From: Maritimibacter sp.
Lineage (GTDB): Bacteria; Pseudomonadota; Alphaproteobacteria; Rhodobacterales; Rhodobacteraceae
Assembly (NCBI GenBank): GCA_002695005.1
Contig: NZNT01000010.1
Coordinates: 1-64,000 of the forward strand
Reading direction: 5' to 3'
Length of the DNA: 64,000 bases
In this document: positions 16,744-25,238 of the stretch, piece after piece
Position numbering within the stretch: the first letter of the stretch is position 1
Layout of the letters: every line of letters starts with the position of its first letter
Position numbers and translations under genes: made by a program
Notes under the pieces: model-generated
Seen by the model: only the letters and a program-made list of their open reading frames with translations
Database searches by the model: none
Told to the model about the DNA's origin: nothing

Positions 16744-17484
16744 ATGTTCGGTGATATATCCTATGGCGGTGCGGCGCTTGCGGGGCTCGTGGCGTTTTTT
16801 ACGCCCTGCATCCTGCCGATGGTGCCGTTCTACCTGAGTTACATGGCGGGCATTTCTATGTCGCAGCTGCAAGGCGACGGCGAGATCGCGCCGGGGGCGC
16901 AGCGCCGGCTGGTCGTCTCGGCCTTTTTCTTTGCGCTCGGGGTCACGACGATCTTCGGGCTGCTGGGACTTGGCGCAACGGCCGCCGGGCAGGCGTTCGC
17001 GCAATGGAAGCAGGAGCTGAGCTGGGTTGCTGCCGCTGTCATCTTCGTCTTCGGGCTGCACTTCCTGCACGTCATCCGCATCCCGTTTCTCATGCGCGAG
17101 GCGCGGGTGCAGTCGACGATGGACCCGTCGAAGGTGCTGGGCGCCTATGTCATGGGGCTTGCCTTCGGCTTCGGCTGGACCGCCTGCGTCGGGCCTGTCC
17201 TGGCCTCGATCCTGATGATCGCGGCGATGAAGGAAAGCCTGTGGCAGGGGGGGAGTCTTCTGATCGTCTTCGGGCTCGGGATGACCGCGCCCTTCGTTGT
17301 GGCCGCCGTCTTTGCACGGCCCTTCCTCGCCTTCATGGCCCGCAACCGCAAGTACATGCCCTATGTCGAGAAAGTCATGGGCGTGATGTTGATCCTGTTC
17401 GCCGTGCTGATCGCCACCGGGTCGGTCAACGCGATTTCGAACTGGCTGATAGAAACCTTCCCCGTGTTCTCGAACATGGGCTGA
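16744..17484 (+). CDS. soxV: CcdA-family membrane thiol transporter SoxV
   Basis: The 246-residue polytopic protein has six predicted membrane helices and the two CcdA-family cysteine segments FFTPCILPMVPFYLS and GWTACVGPVLAS. SoxV passes electrons from cytoplasmic thioredoxin to the periplasmic SoxW and SoxS, which keep the Sox system reduced. A GGGAGG ribosome-binding site precedes the start. It is the first gene of soxVW and lies 14 nt before soxW. Confidence 0.93.
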   Translation: MFGDISYGGAALAGLVAFFTPCILPMVPFYLSYMAGISMSQLQGDGEIAPGAQRRLVVSAFFFALGVTTIFGLLGLGATAAGQAFAQWKQELSWVAAAVIFVFGLHFLHVIRIPFLMREARVQSTMDPSKVLGAYVMGLAFGFGWTACVGPVLASILMIAAMKESLWQGGSLLIVFGLGMTAPFVVAAVFARPFLAFMARNRKYMPYVEKVMGVMLILFAVLIATGSVNAISNWLIETFPVFSNMG

Positions 17485-17498
17485 CCGGAGGACGACCC

Positions 17499-18086
17499 AT
17501 GCGTTTTCTCACGACCCTCGCGACCACCATCGCCTTTGCCCTTCCCGCCGTCGCCGCGACGATGGGGGACGACGGCCTGCACAAGGCCGACTGGATGCAC
17601 GACACGTTCAGGGACATGTCCGAGGACTTGGCCGATGCCGAAGCGGAGGGCAAACGGCTGCTCGTGATCTGGGAACAGCGCGGCTGCGTCTATTGCCGCA
17701 AGATGCATGAGGAGGTCTTCGTGGTGCCCGCGATCCACGACAAGCTCATGTCCGACTACTATGTGGTCCAGATGAACATGTTCGGCGACGTGGAGGTAAC
17801 GGATTTCGACGGTGAAGCGCTGCCGGAGAAGGAGATGGCGCTGAAGTGGGGCGTGATGTTCACGCCGACCATGATGTTCTTTCCGCCTGAGTCCGAGGTC
17901 GCGGAGGGCGCCACCGGGCGTCAGGCGGCCGTCGTCATGATGCCGGGGGCGTTCGGCAAGTCGACCACCGACCACCTGCTCGATTGGGTTCTCGAAGAGG
18001 GCTACAACGGCGACGAGAACTTCCAGAAATACCATTACGAGCGGTTCAACGCGGAACAGGCCGCCGGCACGGCGATGAGCGACTGA
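17499..18086 (+). CDS. soxW: Periplasmic thioredoxin SoxW
   Basis: From ATG 17499 (GGAGG 8 nt upstream) the protein is 195 residues, with a signal peptide ending near VAA and a thioredoxin active site Cys63-Val-Tyr-Cys66 in EQRGCVYCRKM. The cis-proline segment is MFTPTMMFF. In Paracoccus, SoxW receives electrons from SoxV. It follows soxV by 14 nt. The frame is open further upstream inside soxV, but that is a shadow of soxV. Confidence 0.92.
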   Translation: MRFLTTLATTIAFALPAVAATMGDDGLHKADWMHDTFRDMSEDLADAEAEGKRLLVIWEQRGCVYCRKMHEEVFVVPAIHDKLMSDYYVVQMNMFGDVEVTDFDGEALPEKEMALKWGVMFTPTMMFFPPESEVAEGATGRQAAVVMMPGAFGKSTTDHLLDWVLEEGYNGDENFQKYHYERFNAEQAAGTAMSD

Positions 18087-18125
18087 CGGCCCGGCTGCGG
18101 AAAAATCCGTAGAGTTTGCAGCGGG

Positions 18126-18154
18126 TTGAACTCTAAAAATTCATATAGCAGAAT
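18126..18154 (+). promoter_or_regulatory. soxX promoter with overlapping exact SoxR/SqrR box
   Basis: A -35-like TTGAAC (18126-18131), a 17-nt spacer and a -10-like CAGAAT (18149-18154) form a plausible promoter. The exact box ATTC-N8-GAAT occupies 18139-18154, covering the spacer and -10, where a repressor would block RNA polymerase. Confidence 0.65.
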
Positions 18155-18192
18155 TTATGATTGGCAAAGCGATGTGAGCGGCATACAGTCGT

Positions 18193-18208
18193 ATTCACAA
18201 AACGTAAT
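18193..18208. promoter_or_regulatory. Second SoxR-type box before soxX (ATTC-N8-TAAT)
   Basis: ATTC at 18193-18196 and TAAT at 18205-18208 keep the 8-nt spacing with one changed base. It is 54 nt downstream of the first box and shares AAACGTAAT with the soxS-soxV region. It lies just before the soxX ribosome-binding site. Confidence 0.5.
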
Positions 18209-18218
18209 GGGAGGAATC

Positions 18219-18698
18219 ATGAAGCGGACAACGATCGCGCTTGCGGCGTTCGCGCTGGGGACGGGGATGGCATTCGCCGACACCGTGGCCCCCGGGAACG
18301 TGGCATTCGACGGCTACGAGGTCGCCGAGTCGCTGACCGGCACCCCGGGCGACCCCGAGAAGGGTCGCGAGATCATGACCAACAAGTCGGAAGGCAACTG
18401 CATCTCGTGCCACGCGGCCGAGGCTTATGCGGACGTGCCGTTCCACGGCGAGGTCGGTCCGATGCTTGACGGGGCCGGGGATCGCTGGAGCGAGGCAGAG
18501 CTTCGCGGTCTGGTGGTCAACGCCAAGATGGCCTTCGAGGGCACCGTGATGCCCGCCTTCTACAAGACCGAAGGGTTCAACCGCCTGGGCGACGGCTTCA
18601 CCGGAAAGGCCCATCCCGAGGACAAGCCCGTCGAACCGCTGCTGAACGCGCAGCAGGTCGAGGACGTGGTCGCCTATCTCAAGACGCTCACCGAGTGA
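18219..18698 (+). CDS. soxX: Sulfur oxidation c-type cytochrome SoxX
   Basis: From ATG 18219 (GGGAGGAATC upstream) the protein is 159 residues: signal peptide to about residue 20, then a single heme site Cys61-x-x-Cys64-His65 and a likely axial methionine in GTVMPAFY (Met111). With SoxA it forms the c-type cytochrome that couples thiosulfate to the SoxY carrier cysteine. The soxX start here sits after two SoxR-type boxes and is the first gene of soxXYZA. Confidence 0.95.
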   Translation: MKRTTIALAAFALGTGMAFADTVAPGNVAFDGYEVAESLTGTPGDPEKGREIMTNKSEGNCISCHAAEAYADVPFHGEVGPMLDGAGDRWSEAELRGLVVNAKMAFEGTVMPAFYKTEGFNRLGDGFTGKAHPEDKPVEPLLNAQQVEDVVAYLKTLTE

Positions 18699-18732
18699 GC
18701 GGGCAGGCGCAGGACAATTTCAGGAGACGAAC

Positions 18733-19149
18733 ATGAAACTGACACGACGTGATGCACTGGCCATGGGGCTCGGCGCGACCGCCGTCGCCATGCTGCCGAT
18801 GCGCGCATTCGCGGCCATCGAGGACTCGATCGCCGAATTCACCGGCGGGGCCGCCGTGGGCGAGGGCGACATCACCCTCGACGCACCGGAGATCGCCGAG
18901 AACGGCAACACCGTTCCGGTGTCGGTCGCGGCCCCCGGCGCTGCCGCAATCCGCGTCTACGCGGCGGGCAACCCGACGCCCGGCGTGGCCACCTTCAACT
19001 TCGGCCCGGCCGCAGGCAGCCAGTCTGCCTCGACCCGCATCCGGCTTGCCGGGACGCAGGACGTCATCGCGGTTGCCCAGATGGAAGACGGCAGCTTCAT
19101 CCAGACCGCCAAGACCGTGAAGGTCACCATCGGCGGCTGCGGCGGCTAA
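18733..19149 (+). CDS. soxY: Sulfur carrier protein SoxY
   Basis: The 138-residue protein starts with a twin-arginine-like signal (KLTRRDALAMGLG) and ends with the GGCGG carrier motif, whose cysteine holds the sulfur intermediates. SoxY travels bound to SoxZ, and the Tat signal likely exports the pair. It is 34 nt after soxX and 24 nt before soxZ. Confidence 0.96.
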   Translation: MKLTRRDALAMGLGATAVAMLPMRAFAAIEDSIAEFTGGAAVGEGDITLDAPEIAENGNTVPVSVAAPGAAAIRVYAAGNPTPGVATFNFGPAAGSQSASTRIRLAGTQDVIAVAQMEDGSFIQTAKTVKVTIGGCGG

Positions 19150-19173
19150 TCAGCGGAAACAGGAGTAAATACA

Positions 19174-19503
19174 ATGGCATCTGGTGTTAAACCCCGCGTC
19201 AAGTCTCCCAAGTCCGCATCCGCGGGCGAGGTCGTGACGCTCAAGACGCTTATCAGCCACCCGATGGAATCGGGCCAGCGCAAGGACAGCGACGGGAACA
19301 CGATCCCGCGCTCGATCATCAACCGCTTCACCTGCGAATTGAACGGCAACATGGTCGTCGACGTGACGCTGGAACCGGCGATTTCGACCAACCCGTATTT
19401 CGAATTCGAAGCGCGTGTCGACGAGGCCGGTGAGTTCAAGTTCACCTGGTACGACGACGACGGCGACGTTTACGAAGAAGCCAAGGCGATCGAGATCGCC
19501 TGA
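19174..19503 (+). CDS. soxZ: Sulfur carrier partner SoxZ
   Basis: The 109-residue protein has no signal peptide and no cysteine-rich carrier site of its own. KTLISHPMESGQRKD and FTCELNGNMV are SoxZ blocks, and the C-terminal FTWYDDDGDVYEE matches the family. It is the stable partner of SoxY, exported with it. SoxA follows 24 nt later. Confidence 0.95.
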   Translation: MASGVKPRVKSPKSASAGEVVTLKTLISHPMESGQRKDSDGNTIPRSIINRFTCELNGNMVVDVTLEPAISTNPYFEFEARVDEAGEFKFTWYDDDGDVYEEAKAIEIA

Positions 19504-19527
19504 GTGAAGCGGTCAGGGAGGAACACA

Positions 19528-20379
19528 ATGAAAATGAAACTGCTTCACGGTATCGCGGCAGCCGCGCTTGCACTTGGTGCAGGCACGGCGATGGCCGACG
19601 AGGATGCCGAGCTGGTTATCAACGGCGATCTCGAGATCGTCACCAAGACCGACGCGCCCGCGCACCTTGAGGGTGCGGTGGGCGAGATCATGTCGGGCTG
19701 GCGGTTCCGCGACTCGACCACACAGGTCATGCAGATGGATGATTTCGACAATCCCGGCATGATCTTCGTGGACGATGCGCGCGACATGTGGGCGACGGCA
19801 GAAGGCTCCGAGGGCAAGTCCTGCATGGATTGCCACGGCGAGCCGGAAGACATGGCCGGCGTCAAGCCGGTCTATCCCAAGTGGAATGAAGCCGCGGGCG
19901 AGGTCCGGACGCTGCAAATGCAGATGAACGACTGCCGTGAGAACCGCATGGGTGCGGAGACGTGGAAATACGACGCGGGCGATGCCGTCGCGATGGAGGC
20001 ACTGCTTGCCTCCGTGTCGCGCGGGATGCCGGTCAACGTCGCCACCGACGGCCCGGGTCAGTCGACCTGGGAGCAGGGAAAGGAGCTTTACTACACCCGC
20101 ACCGGGCAGCTCGACCTGTCATGCGCGTCGTGTCACGAGCTCAACTACGGCAACATGATCCGCGCCGACCACCTGTCGCAGGGTCAGGTCAACGGGTTCC
20201 CGACCTATCGCCTGAAGAACACCAAGCTCAACGGCATCCACAGCCGGTTCAAGGGCTGCGTGCGCGACACGCGTGCCGAGACGTTCAGCGCGGGTTCGCC
20301 CGAGTTCGTGGCGCTCGAGATGTATGTCGCTTCGCGCGGCAACGGTCTGTCGGTCGAAGGTCCGTCGGTCCGCAACTGA
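19528..20379 (+). CDS. soxA: Sulfur oxidation c-type cytochrome SoxA
   Basis: From ATG 19528 (GGGAGG upstream) the protein is 283 residues, with signal peptide to about residue 23. It has two heme motifs, Cys99-x-x-Cys102-His103 and Cys199-x-x-Cys202-His203, and free cysteines at 136 and 244. In SoxA of related bacteria, cysteine ligates heme iron and the active-site cysteine is persulfidated, which these residues fit. An upstream in-frame GTG at 19504 lacks a ribosome-binding site. The gene is followed by a strong terminator. Confidence 0.95.
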   Translation: MKMKLLHGIAAAALALGAGTAMADEDAELVINGDLEIVTKTDAPAHLEGAVGEIMSGWRFRDSTTQVMQMDDFDNPGMIFVDDARDMWATAEGSEGKSCMDCHGEPEDMAGVKPVYPKWNEAAGEVRTLQMQMNDCRENRMGAETWKYDAGDAVAMEALLASVSRGMPVNVATDGPGQSTWEQGKELYYTRTGQLDLSCASCHELNYGNMIRADHLSQGQVNGFPTYRLKNTKLNGIHSRFKGCVRDTRAETFSAGSPEFVALEMYVASRGNGLSVEGPSVRN

Positions 20380-20386
20380 TCCAAGA

Positions 20387-20418
20387 CCCCGCGCGGGAAT
20401 GCCTCGCGCGGGGTTTTT
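20387..20418 (+). terminator. Rho-independent terminator between soxA and soxB
   Basis: A perfect 9-bp stem, CCCCGCGCG (20387-20395) and CGCGCGGGG (20405-20413), with a 9-nt loop, is followed by five T residues. It lies directly after the soxA stop and 43 nt before the soxB start, so soxXYZA and soxBCD would be separated or attenuated here. Confidence 0.8.
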
Positions 20419-20430
20419 CACTTCAAACAC

Positions 20431-20446
20431 ATTCCGTTTTTCGAAT
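20431..20446. promoter_or_regulatory. Exact SoxR/SqrR box upstream of soxB
   Basis: ATTC (20431-20434), 8 nt, GAAT (20443-20446) is an exact match. It sits between the terminator after soxA and the soxB ribosome-binding site, only 15 nt before the start codon. The place leaves little room for a separate promoter downstream of the terminator, so it may act as a roadblock or with a promoter overlapping the terminator. Confidence 0.6.
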
Positions 20447-20461
20447 GAAAGGCGGAGCCGC

Positions 20462-22171
20462 ATGGAGAGCCACATGATTTCTCGCCGCGATTTCCTGCAG
20501 GTCGGGATGGCCGCAAGCGCGATGGTCGGCGCGTCCGGCTTCGGCAACTGGGCGCGTCTCGCCGCCCAGCAGACGCTGACACAGGATCAACTGCTTGAGT
20601 TCGAGACCTTCGGGAACGTCTCGCTGATCCACGTCACCGACATTCACGCGCAGATGAAGCCGATCTATTTCCGCGAGCCGGAGATCAACCTCGGCGTCGG
20701 CGCGAACAAGGGGCAGGTGCCGCATGTCACCGGCGCCGAATTCAAGGCGCGCTACGGGATCGAGGATGGCTCCCCGTCGGCTTACGCGTTGACCTACAAC
20801 GATTTCACGGCGCTCGGGCGCGAATACGGCAAGGTCGGCGGGCTGGACCGCGTGGCCACCGTGGTCAAGGCGATCCGCGCCGCGCGTCCGGATGCGCTGC
20901 TGCTCGACGGTGGCGACACATGGCACGGCTCCTACACCTGTTACCGCACCGAGGGGCAGGACATGGTGAACGTGATGAACGCGCTGAAGCCCGACGCGAT
21001 GACCTTCCACTGGGAGTTCACGCTGGGCTCGGACCGGGTGCGCGAGCTGGTCGAGGGGCTGCCGTTCGCGGCCCTGGGCCAGAACATTTTCGACGCCGAG
21101 TGGGACGAACCCGCGGACAGTTTCGAAAGCTACAAGATGTACGAGAGCGGCGGCGTGCAGATCGCCGTCATCGGGCAGGCCTTCCCCTACATGCCGATTG
21201 CGAACCCCGGCTGGATGTTCCCGGAATACTCCTTCGGTATTCGTGACGAGCGGATGCAGGAGATGGTGGACGAGGCGCGGGGCGCGGGGGCCGAACTGGT
21301 CGTCTGTCTCAGCCACAACGGGTTCGACGTGGACAAGAAGATGGCCGAACGCGTGACCGGCATCGACGTGATCCTGTCGGGTCATACCCATGACGCGCTG
21401 CCCGAGCCGGTGCTGATCGGCGAGACGATCATCATCGCGTCGGGTTCCAACGGGAAATTCGTGAGCCGCGTCGACCTCGACGTGCGCGACGGGCGCATGA
21501 TGGGCTTCCGGCACAAGCTGATCCCGATCTTCTCGGACGTGATCGAGCCGGATGCGGAAATGACCGCGCTGATCGACGAACAGCGTGCGCCCTATGAGGC
21601 GGAGCTGTCCGAAGTCATCGGCACGACCGACGTGGAGCTTTACCGGCGCGGCAACTTCAACGGGTCCTGGGACGATCTGATCTGCGATGCGCTTCTGTCC
21701 GAACGCGAGGCGGATATCGCCATGTCGCCCGGCGTGCGCTGGGGGCCGAGCCTGCTTCCCGGCGACGACATCACCCGCGAGGATATCTGGAACGTCACGT
21801 CGATGAGTTACGGCAAGGCGTATCGCACGGAAATGACGGGCGAATTCATCCACACGATCCTCGAGGACGTGGCCGACAACCTGTTCAACCCGGACCCCTA
21901 TTACCAACAGGGCGGCGACATGGTGCGCATCGGTGGCATGGGCTACCGCATCGACATCACCAAGCCGCAGGGCAGCCGGATCACCGACATGACGCTGCTC
22001 AAGACCGGCGAGGGGATCGACCCCGCGAAGACCTATCAGGTCGCAGGCTGGGCCAGTGTGAACGAGGGCACCGAGGGCCCGCAGATCTGGGACGTGGTGG
22101 AGAGCCATGTCCGCAAACAGGGCACCGTGACGCTCGACGCGAATGCGTCGGTCGAAGTGGTGCAGGGATAA
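20462..22171 (+). CDS. soxB: Thiosulfohydrolase SoxB
   Basis: From ATG 20462 the protein is 569 residues. A twin-arginine signal (MISRRDFLQVGMAASAMVG) opens it; ATG 20474 is an alternative start just before the Tat motif. The metallophosphoesterase-type domain shows HVTDIHAQ, DGGDTWHG, CLSHNGFD and GHTHDAL metal-binding blocks. SoxB, a dimanganese enzyme, releases sulfate from the SoxY-bound thiosulfonate. It follows the terminator and SoxR box and starts soxBCD. Confidence 0.96.
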   Translation: MESHMISRRDFLQVGMAASAMVGASGFGNWARLAAQQTLTQDQLLEFETFGNVSLIHVTDIHAQMKPIYFREPEINLGVGANKGQVPHVTGAEFKARYGIEDGSPSAYALTYNDFTALGREYGKVGGLDRVATVVKAIRAARPDALLLDGGDTWHGSYTCYRTEGQDMVNVMNALKPDAMTFHWEFTLGSDRVRELVEGLPFAALGQNIFDAEWDEPADSFESYKMYESGGVQIAVIGQAFPYMPIANPGWMFPEYSFGIRDERMQEMVDEARGAGAELVVCLSHNGFDVDKKMAERVTGIDVILSGHTHDALPEPVLIGETIIIASGSNGKFVSRVDLDVRDGRMMGFRHKLIPIFSDVIEPDAEMTALIDEQRAPYEAELSEVIGTTDVELYRRGNFNGSWDDLICDALLSEREADIAMSPGVRWGPSLLPGDDITREDIWNVTSMSYGKAYRTEMTGEFIHTILEDVADNLFNPDPYYQQGGDMVRIGGMGYRIDITKPQGSRITDMTLLKTGEGIDPAKTYQVAGWASVNEGTEGPQIWDVVESHVRKQGTVTLDANASVEVVQG

Positions 22172-22196
22172 GACGCGAAGAGCAGGAGGCAAGTCG

Positions 22197-23471
22197 ATGG
22201 ACGATCTCAAGACCTCGCGCCGCGGATTTCTGATGAGCAGCGCCGCCGCCGGTGGCGCGCTTCTCACCACGGGCGCGGCACAGGCACAGGGCGGGCCCGA
22301 TCCGCTCATCACCGAGGTGCAATACTGGGCGAGCGGGCTGGGCGACGGCGTGGATGCCACGCCCTATGGCCTGCCGATCGAATACGAGGCGGACGTGATC
22401 CGGCGCAATGTGCCGTGGCTCACGGCCGATCCGATCAGCTCGATCAACTTCACGCCGATCCATGCGCTGGACGGGACGATCACCCCGCAGGGCTGTGCGT
22501 TCGAGCGGCACCATTCGGGCGCCATCGAGCTTCGGAAAGAGGATTTCCGTTTGATGATCAATGGTTTGGTGGACAAGCCGCTGGTCTTTACCTACGCCGA
22601 CCTCGAACGGTTCCCGCGCGAAAACCACGTCTATTTCTGCGAATGTGCCGCGAATACCGGCATGGAATGGGCGGGCGCGCAGCTGAACGGCGCGCAGTTC
22701 ACGCATGGCATGATTCACAACATGGAATATTCCGGCGTGCCGCTTCGCACCCTGCTGGAAGAGGCCGGGATCGAGGCTGCCGGGGATCTGTCGGACAAGT
22801 GGGTCTATGTCGAAGGCGCGGATGCGTCGTCGAATGGCCGCTCGATCCCGATGGAGAAAGCGCTGGACGATGTGCTCGTCGCCTTCAAGGCCAACGGCGA
22901 GGCGCTGCGCATGGAGCATGGCTATCCCGTCCGGCTCGTCGTGCCCGGCTGGGAAGGCAACATGTGGGTCAAATGGCTGCGGCGGATCGAGGTCACGGAC
23001 CACGCCGTCGAAAGCCGCGAGGAGACCTCGAAATACACCGATACGCTGGCCGACGGCACGTCGCGCAAGTGGACCTGGGTGATGGACGCCAAATCGGTCG
23101 TCACCAGCCCGAGCCCGCAATCGCCGATCACCCACGGCCCCGGCCCGCTGGTCATCACCGGGCTCGCCTGGTCGGGTCACGGCGCGATTACAGGCGTGGA
23201 CGTGTCGCTTGACGGTGGGGCGAACTGGCAGAAGGCGCGGCTTGCCAAGGAAGGCGAGTCCAAGGCGCTGACGCGGTTCTACCTCGATATCGACTGGGAC
23301 GGCTCCGAAATGCTCCTGCAAAGCCGGGCGCATGATGAAACCGGCTATGTCCAGCCCACCAAGGCGCAGTTGCGCGAGGTGCGGGGGCTGAACTCGGTCT
23401 ATCACAACAACTGCATCCAGACATGGCATGTGAAGGAAAACGGAGAGGCCGAGAATGTCGAAGTTTCCTAA
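22197..23471 (+). CDS. soxC: Sulfane dehydrogenase molybdopterin subunit SoxC
   Basis: From ATG 22197 the protein is 424 residues, with a Tat signal (KTSRRGFLMSS). The molybdenum-binding cysteine lies in YFCECAANTGMEW (Cys150 by family analogy). The C-terminal domain has the dimerisation immunoglobulin-like fold (TGLAWSGHGAITGVDVSLD). With SoxD it oxidises the sulfane sulfur on SoxY, so its presence indicates complete oxidation of thiosulfate to sulfate without sulfur globules. The end overlaps soxD by 17 nt. Confidence 0.95.
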   Translation: MDDLKTSRRGFLMSSAAAGGALLTTGAAQAQGGPDPLITEVQYWASGLGDGVDATPYGLPIEYEADVIRRNVPWLTADPISSINFTPIHALDGTITPQGCAFERHHSGAIELRKEDFRLMINGLVDKPLVFTYADLERFPRENHVYFCECAANTGMEWAGAQLNGAQFTHGMIHNMEYSGVPLRTLLEEAGIEAAGDLSDKWVYVEGADASSNGRSIPMEKALDDVLVAFKANGEALRMEHGYPVRLVVPGWEGNMWVKWLRRIEVTDHAVESREETSKYTDTLADGTSRKWTWVMDAKSVVTSPSPQSPITHGPGPLVITGLAWSGHGAITGVDVSLDGGANWQKARLAKEGESKALTRFYLDIDWDGSEMLLQSRAHDETGYVQPTKAQLREVRGLNSVYHNNCIQTWHVKENGEAENVEVS

Positions 23472-24507
23472 GCTGATCGCGGGCACGGCGCTCGCCACCC
23501 TGATCGCGGCGCCAACGCTGGCCGAGCCCTTTGGCCTCGGTCGCGAGGCGCTGCCGGAAGAAATCGCGGCCTGGAACCTCGATATTGCGCCCGATGGCTC
23601 GAACCTGCCGGTCGGGTCCGGGTCGGTCGAAGACGGCGAGATGATTTTCTCGGACAACTGCGCGGCGTGCCACGGCGAATTCGCGGAAGGGTCGGGGAAC
23701 TGGCCCAAGCTCGCCGGTGGTGACGACACGCTGGCCAATGAAGACCCGCTCAAGACGGTGGGGTCCTACTGGCCGTATCTGTCGACCGTCTATGACTATG
23801 TCCGCCGGTCGATGCCCTTCGGTGCGGCGCAGACGATCTCGGACGACGATGTCTATGCGATGGTCGCCTATATCCTCTACTCCAACTACCTCGTGGAGGA
23901 CGATTTCGTCCTGTCGAACGAGAACTTCATGGATGTGGAGATGCCCAACGCCGACGGGTTCATCGTGGATGACCGGGCCGAGACGGAATACCCGCACTGG
24001 ACCGAGGCGAACGCCTGTTACGAGGACTGCAAGGACGACGTGCAGATCACCATGCGCGCGACCGTGCTGGACGTGACGCCGGAAGAGACCGAGGAAGCCT
24101 CGGTCGAAGAGGCCGCGGATGACGGCACGACCGAGATGGTGGCCGCCGAGACCACGGAGGAAGCCGCGCCCGAGATGGCCGCGCCGGACCCGGAACTGGT
24201 CGCGGCCGGTGAAAACGTCTTCAAGAAGTGCAAGGCCTGCCACAAGGTCGGCGAGGGCGCCAAGAACGGCACCGGGCCGATGTTGAACGGCGTGATGGGC
24301 CATCCGGCCGGACAGGTCGACGGTTTCCGCTATTCCAGCGCGCTCGAAGACGCGGCGGCCGGTGGGCTGGTCTGGGATGAGGAAAGCCTCGCGGCCTTCC
24401 TCGCCAAACCGCGCGACTTCATCAAGGGCACCAAGATGTCCTTCGTGGGACTGCGCAAGGACGAGGATATCGCGGCGGTGTCCGCCTATCTCTCGACCTT
24501 CAAGTAA
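23455..24507 (+). CDS. soxD: Diheme cytochrome SoxD (sulfane dehydrogenase subunit)
   Basis: The 350-residue protein has a signal peptide and two cytochrome c domains: one with Cys69-x-x-Cys72-His73 and one with Cys259-x-x-Cys262-His263. They are joined by an acidic Glu/Ala/Thr-rich linker of about 50 residues (roughly 200-245). A CYEDC pair near 188-192 lies before the linker. SoxD takes electrons from SoxC and passes them to small c-type cytochromes. It overlaps soxC, so translation is coupled. Confidence 0.95.
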   Translation: MSKFPKLIAGTALATLIAAPTLAEPFGLGREALPEEIAAWNLDIAPDGSNLPVGSGSVEDGEMIFSDNCAACHGEFAEGSGNWPKLAGGDDTLANEDPLKTVGSYWPYLSTVYDYVRRSMPFGAAQTISDDDVYAMVAYILYSNYLVEDDFVLSNENFMDVEMPNADGFIVDDRAETEYPHWTEANACYEDCKDDVQITMRATVLDVTPEETEEASVEEAADDGTTEMVAAETTEEAAPEMAAPDPELVAAGENVFKKCKACHKVGEGAKNGTGPMLNGVMGHPAGQVDGFRYSSALEDAAAGGLVWDEESLAAFLAKPRDFIKGTKMSFVGLRKDEDIAAVSAYLSTFK

Positions 24508-24537
24508 GGTCGACGGATCTCGCCAGAATACATGAAC

Positions 24538-24558
24538 CCGCCGGGAGTATCCCGGCGG
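24538..24558. other. Hairpin between soxD and the DUF302 gene
   Basis: CCGCCGGGA (24538-24546) and TCCCGGCGG (24550-24558) form a perfect 9-bp inverted repeat with a 3-nt loop. There is no T-run, so it may stabilise or process mRNA rather than terminate it. It is 30 nt past the soxD stop. Confidence 0.5.
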
Positions 24559-24576
24559 TCCAACCCGGAGGATCAC

Positions 24577-25026
24577 ATGCGTTCCATTCTGATAGCGGCG
24601 GCCATGACCGCGCTCGGTGCCTTTGGCGCCCAGGCCGAAAGCCACGGCGCAAGCCTGGCCACCACCTATGACTTCGACGGGAGCTTCGACGACGCGACCT
24701 TCGCCGTCGAAAGCGCCATCGTGGGGCAGGGGCTGGTGATCGACTATGTCTCTCACACCGGCGAGATGCTGAACCGCACCGCGGGCGATGTCGGCTCGGA
24801 CGTGCAGTTGTTCGAAGCGGCGGACGTGTTCCTGTTCTGCTCGGCGGTCCTGAGCCGGAAGGTCATGGAGGCCGACCCGATGAACATCGCCCATTGCCCC
24901 TATGGCATCTTCGTGGCGGACCGTGAGGGCACGGTGATGATCGGGTATCGCAACTATCCCGAAGGTCCGATGCAGGAGGTCCAGGCACTTCTGGACGGCA
25001 TCGTGCAGGAGGCGCTGGGCAACTAG
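24577..25026 (+). CDS. Periplasmic DUF302 family protein in sox locus
   Basis: From ATG 24577 (CCCGGAGGATCAC upstream) the protein is 149 residues, with a signal peptide ending near AQAESH. The mature part matches DUF302: YDFDGSFDDATFAVESAIVG, VIDYVSHTGEMLNRT, and FLFCSAVLSRKVMEAD then AHCPYGIFVA, with two cysteines. DUF302 proteins are small alpha/beta folds of unknown function, at times near sulfur or metal genes. Here it is downstream of soxD in the same direction and probably co-transcribed, replacing the soxEF seen in Paracoccus. Confidence 0.75.
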   Translation: MRSILIAAAMTALGAFGAQAESHGASLATTYDFDGSFDDATFAVESAIVGQGLVIDYVSHTGEMLNRTAGDVGSDVQLFEAADVFLFCSAVLSRKVMEADPMNIAHCPYGIFVADREGTVMIGYRNYPEGPMQEVQALLDGIVQEALGN

Positions 25027-25152
25027 GCCGGGCGTAGCTACGGGAAATTTGTTCTGAAATGCGGGACTGGCGGCGGCGCGCGCAAAACAGGGCGCGCCGC
25101 AGGTCACAGATTTCGGAACGATGTTCCGGGATAGTCTGCACTCACAGAAAAT

Positions 25153-25168
25153 ACTCATTTTTTTGAAT
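25153..25168. promoter_or_regulatory. SoxR/SqrR-type box upstream of pmpA (ACTC-N8-GAAT)
   Basis: ACTC (25153-25156), 8 nt, GAAT (25165-25168) matches the box with one changed base. It lies in the AT-rich gap after the DUF302 gene, 71 nt before the pmpA start. Confidence 0.55.
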
Positions 25169-25238
25169 GTATTCTTGTGAACCCTTGGCCGGCCCATTAC
25201 GTCGGCATTCAAAGACGACATGCACGAGTGAGGCGAAC

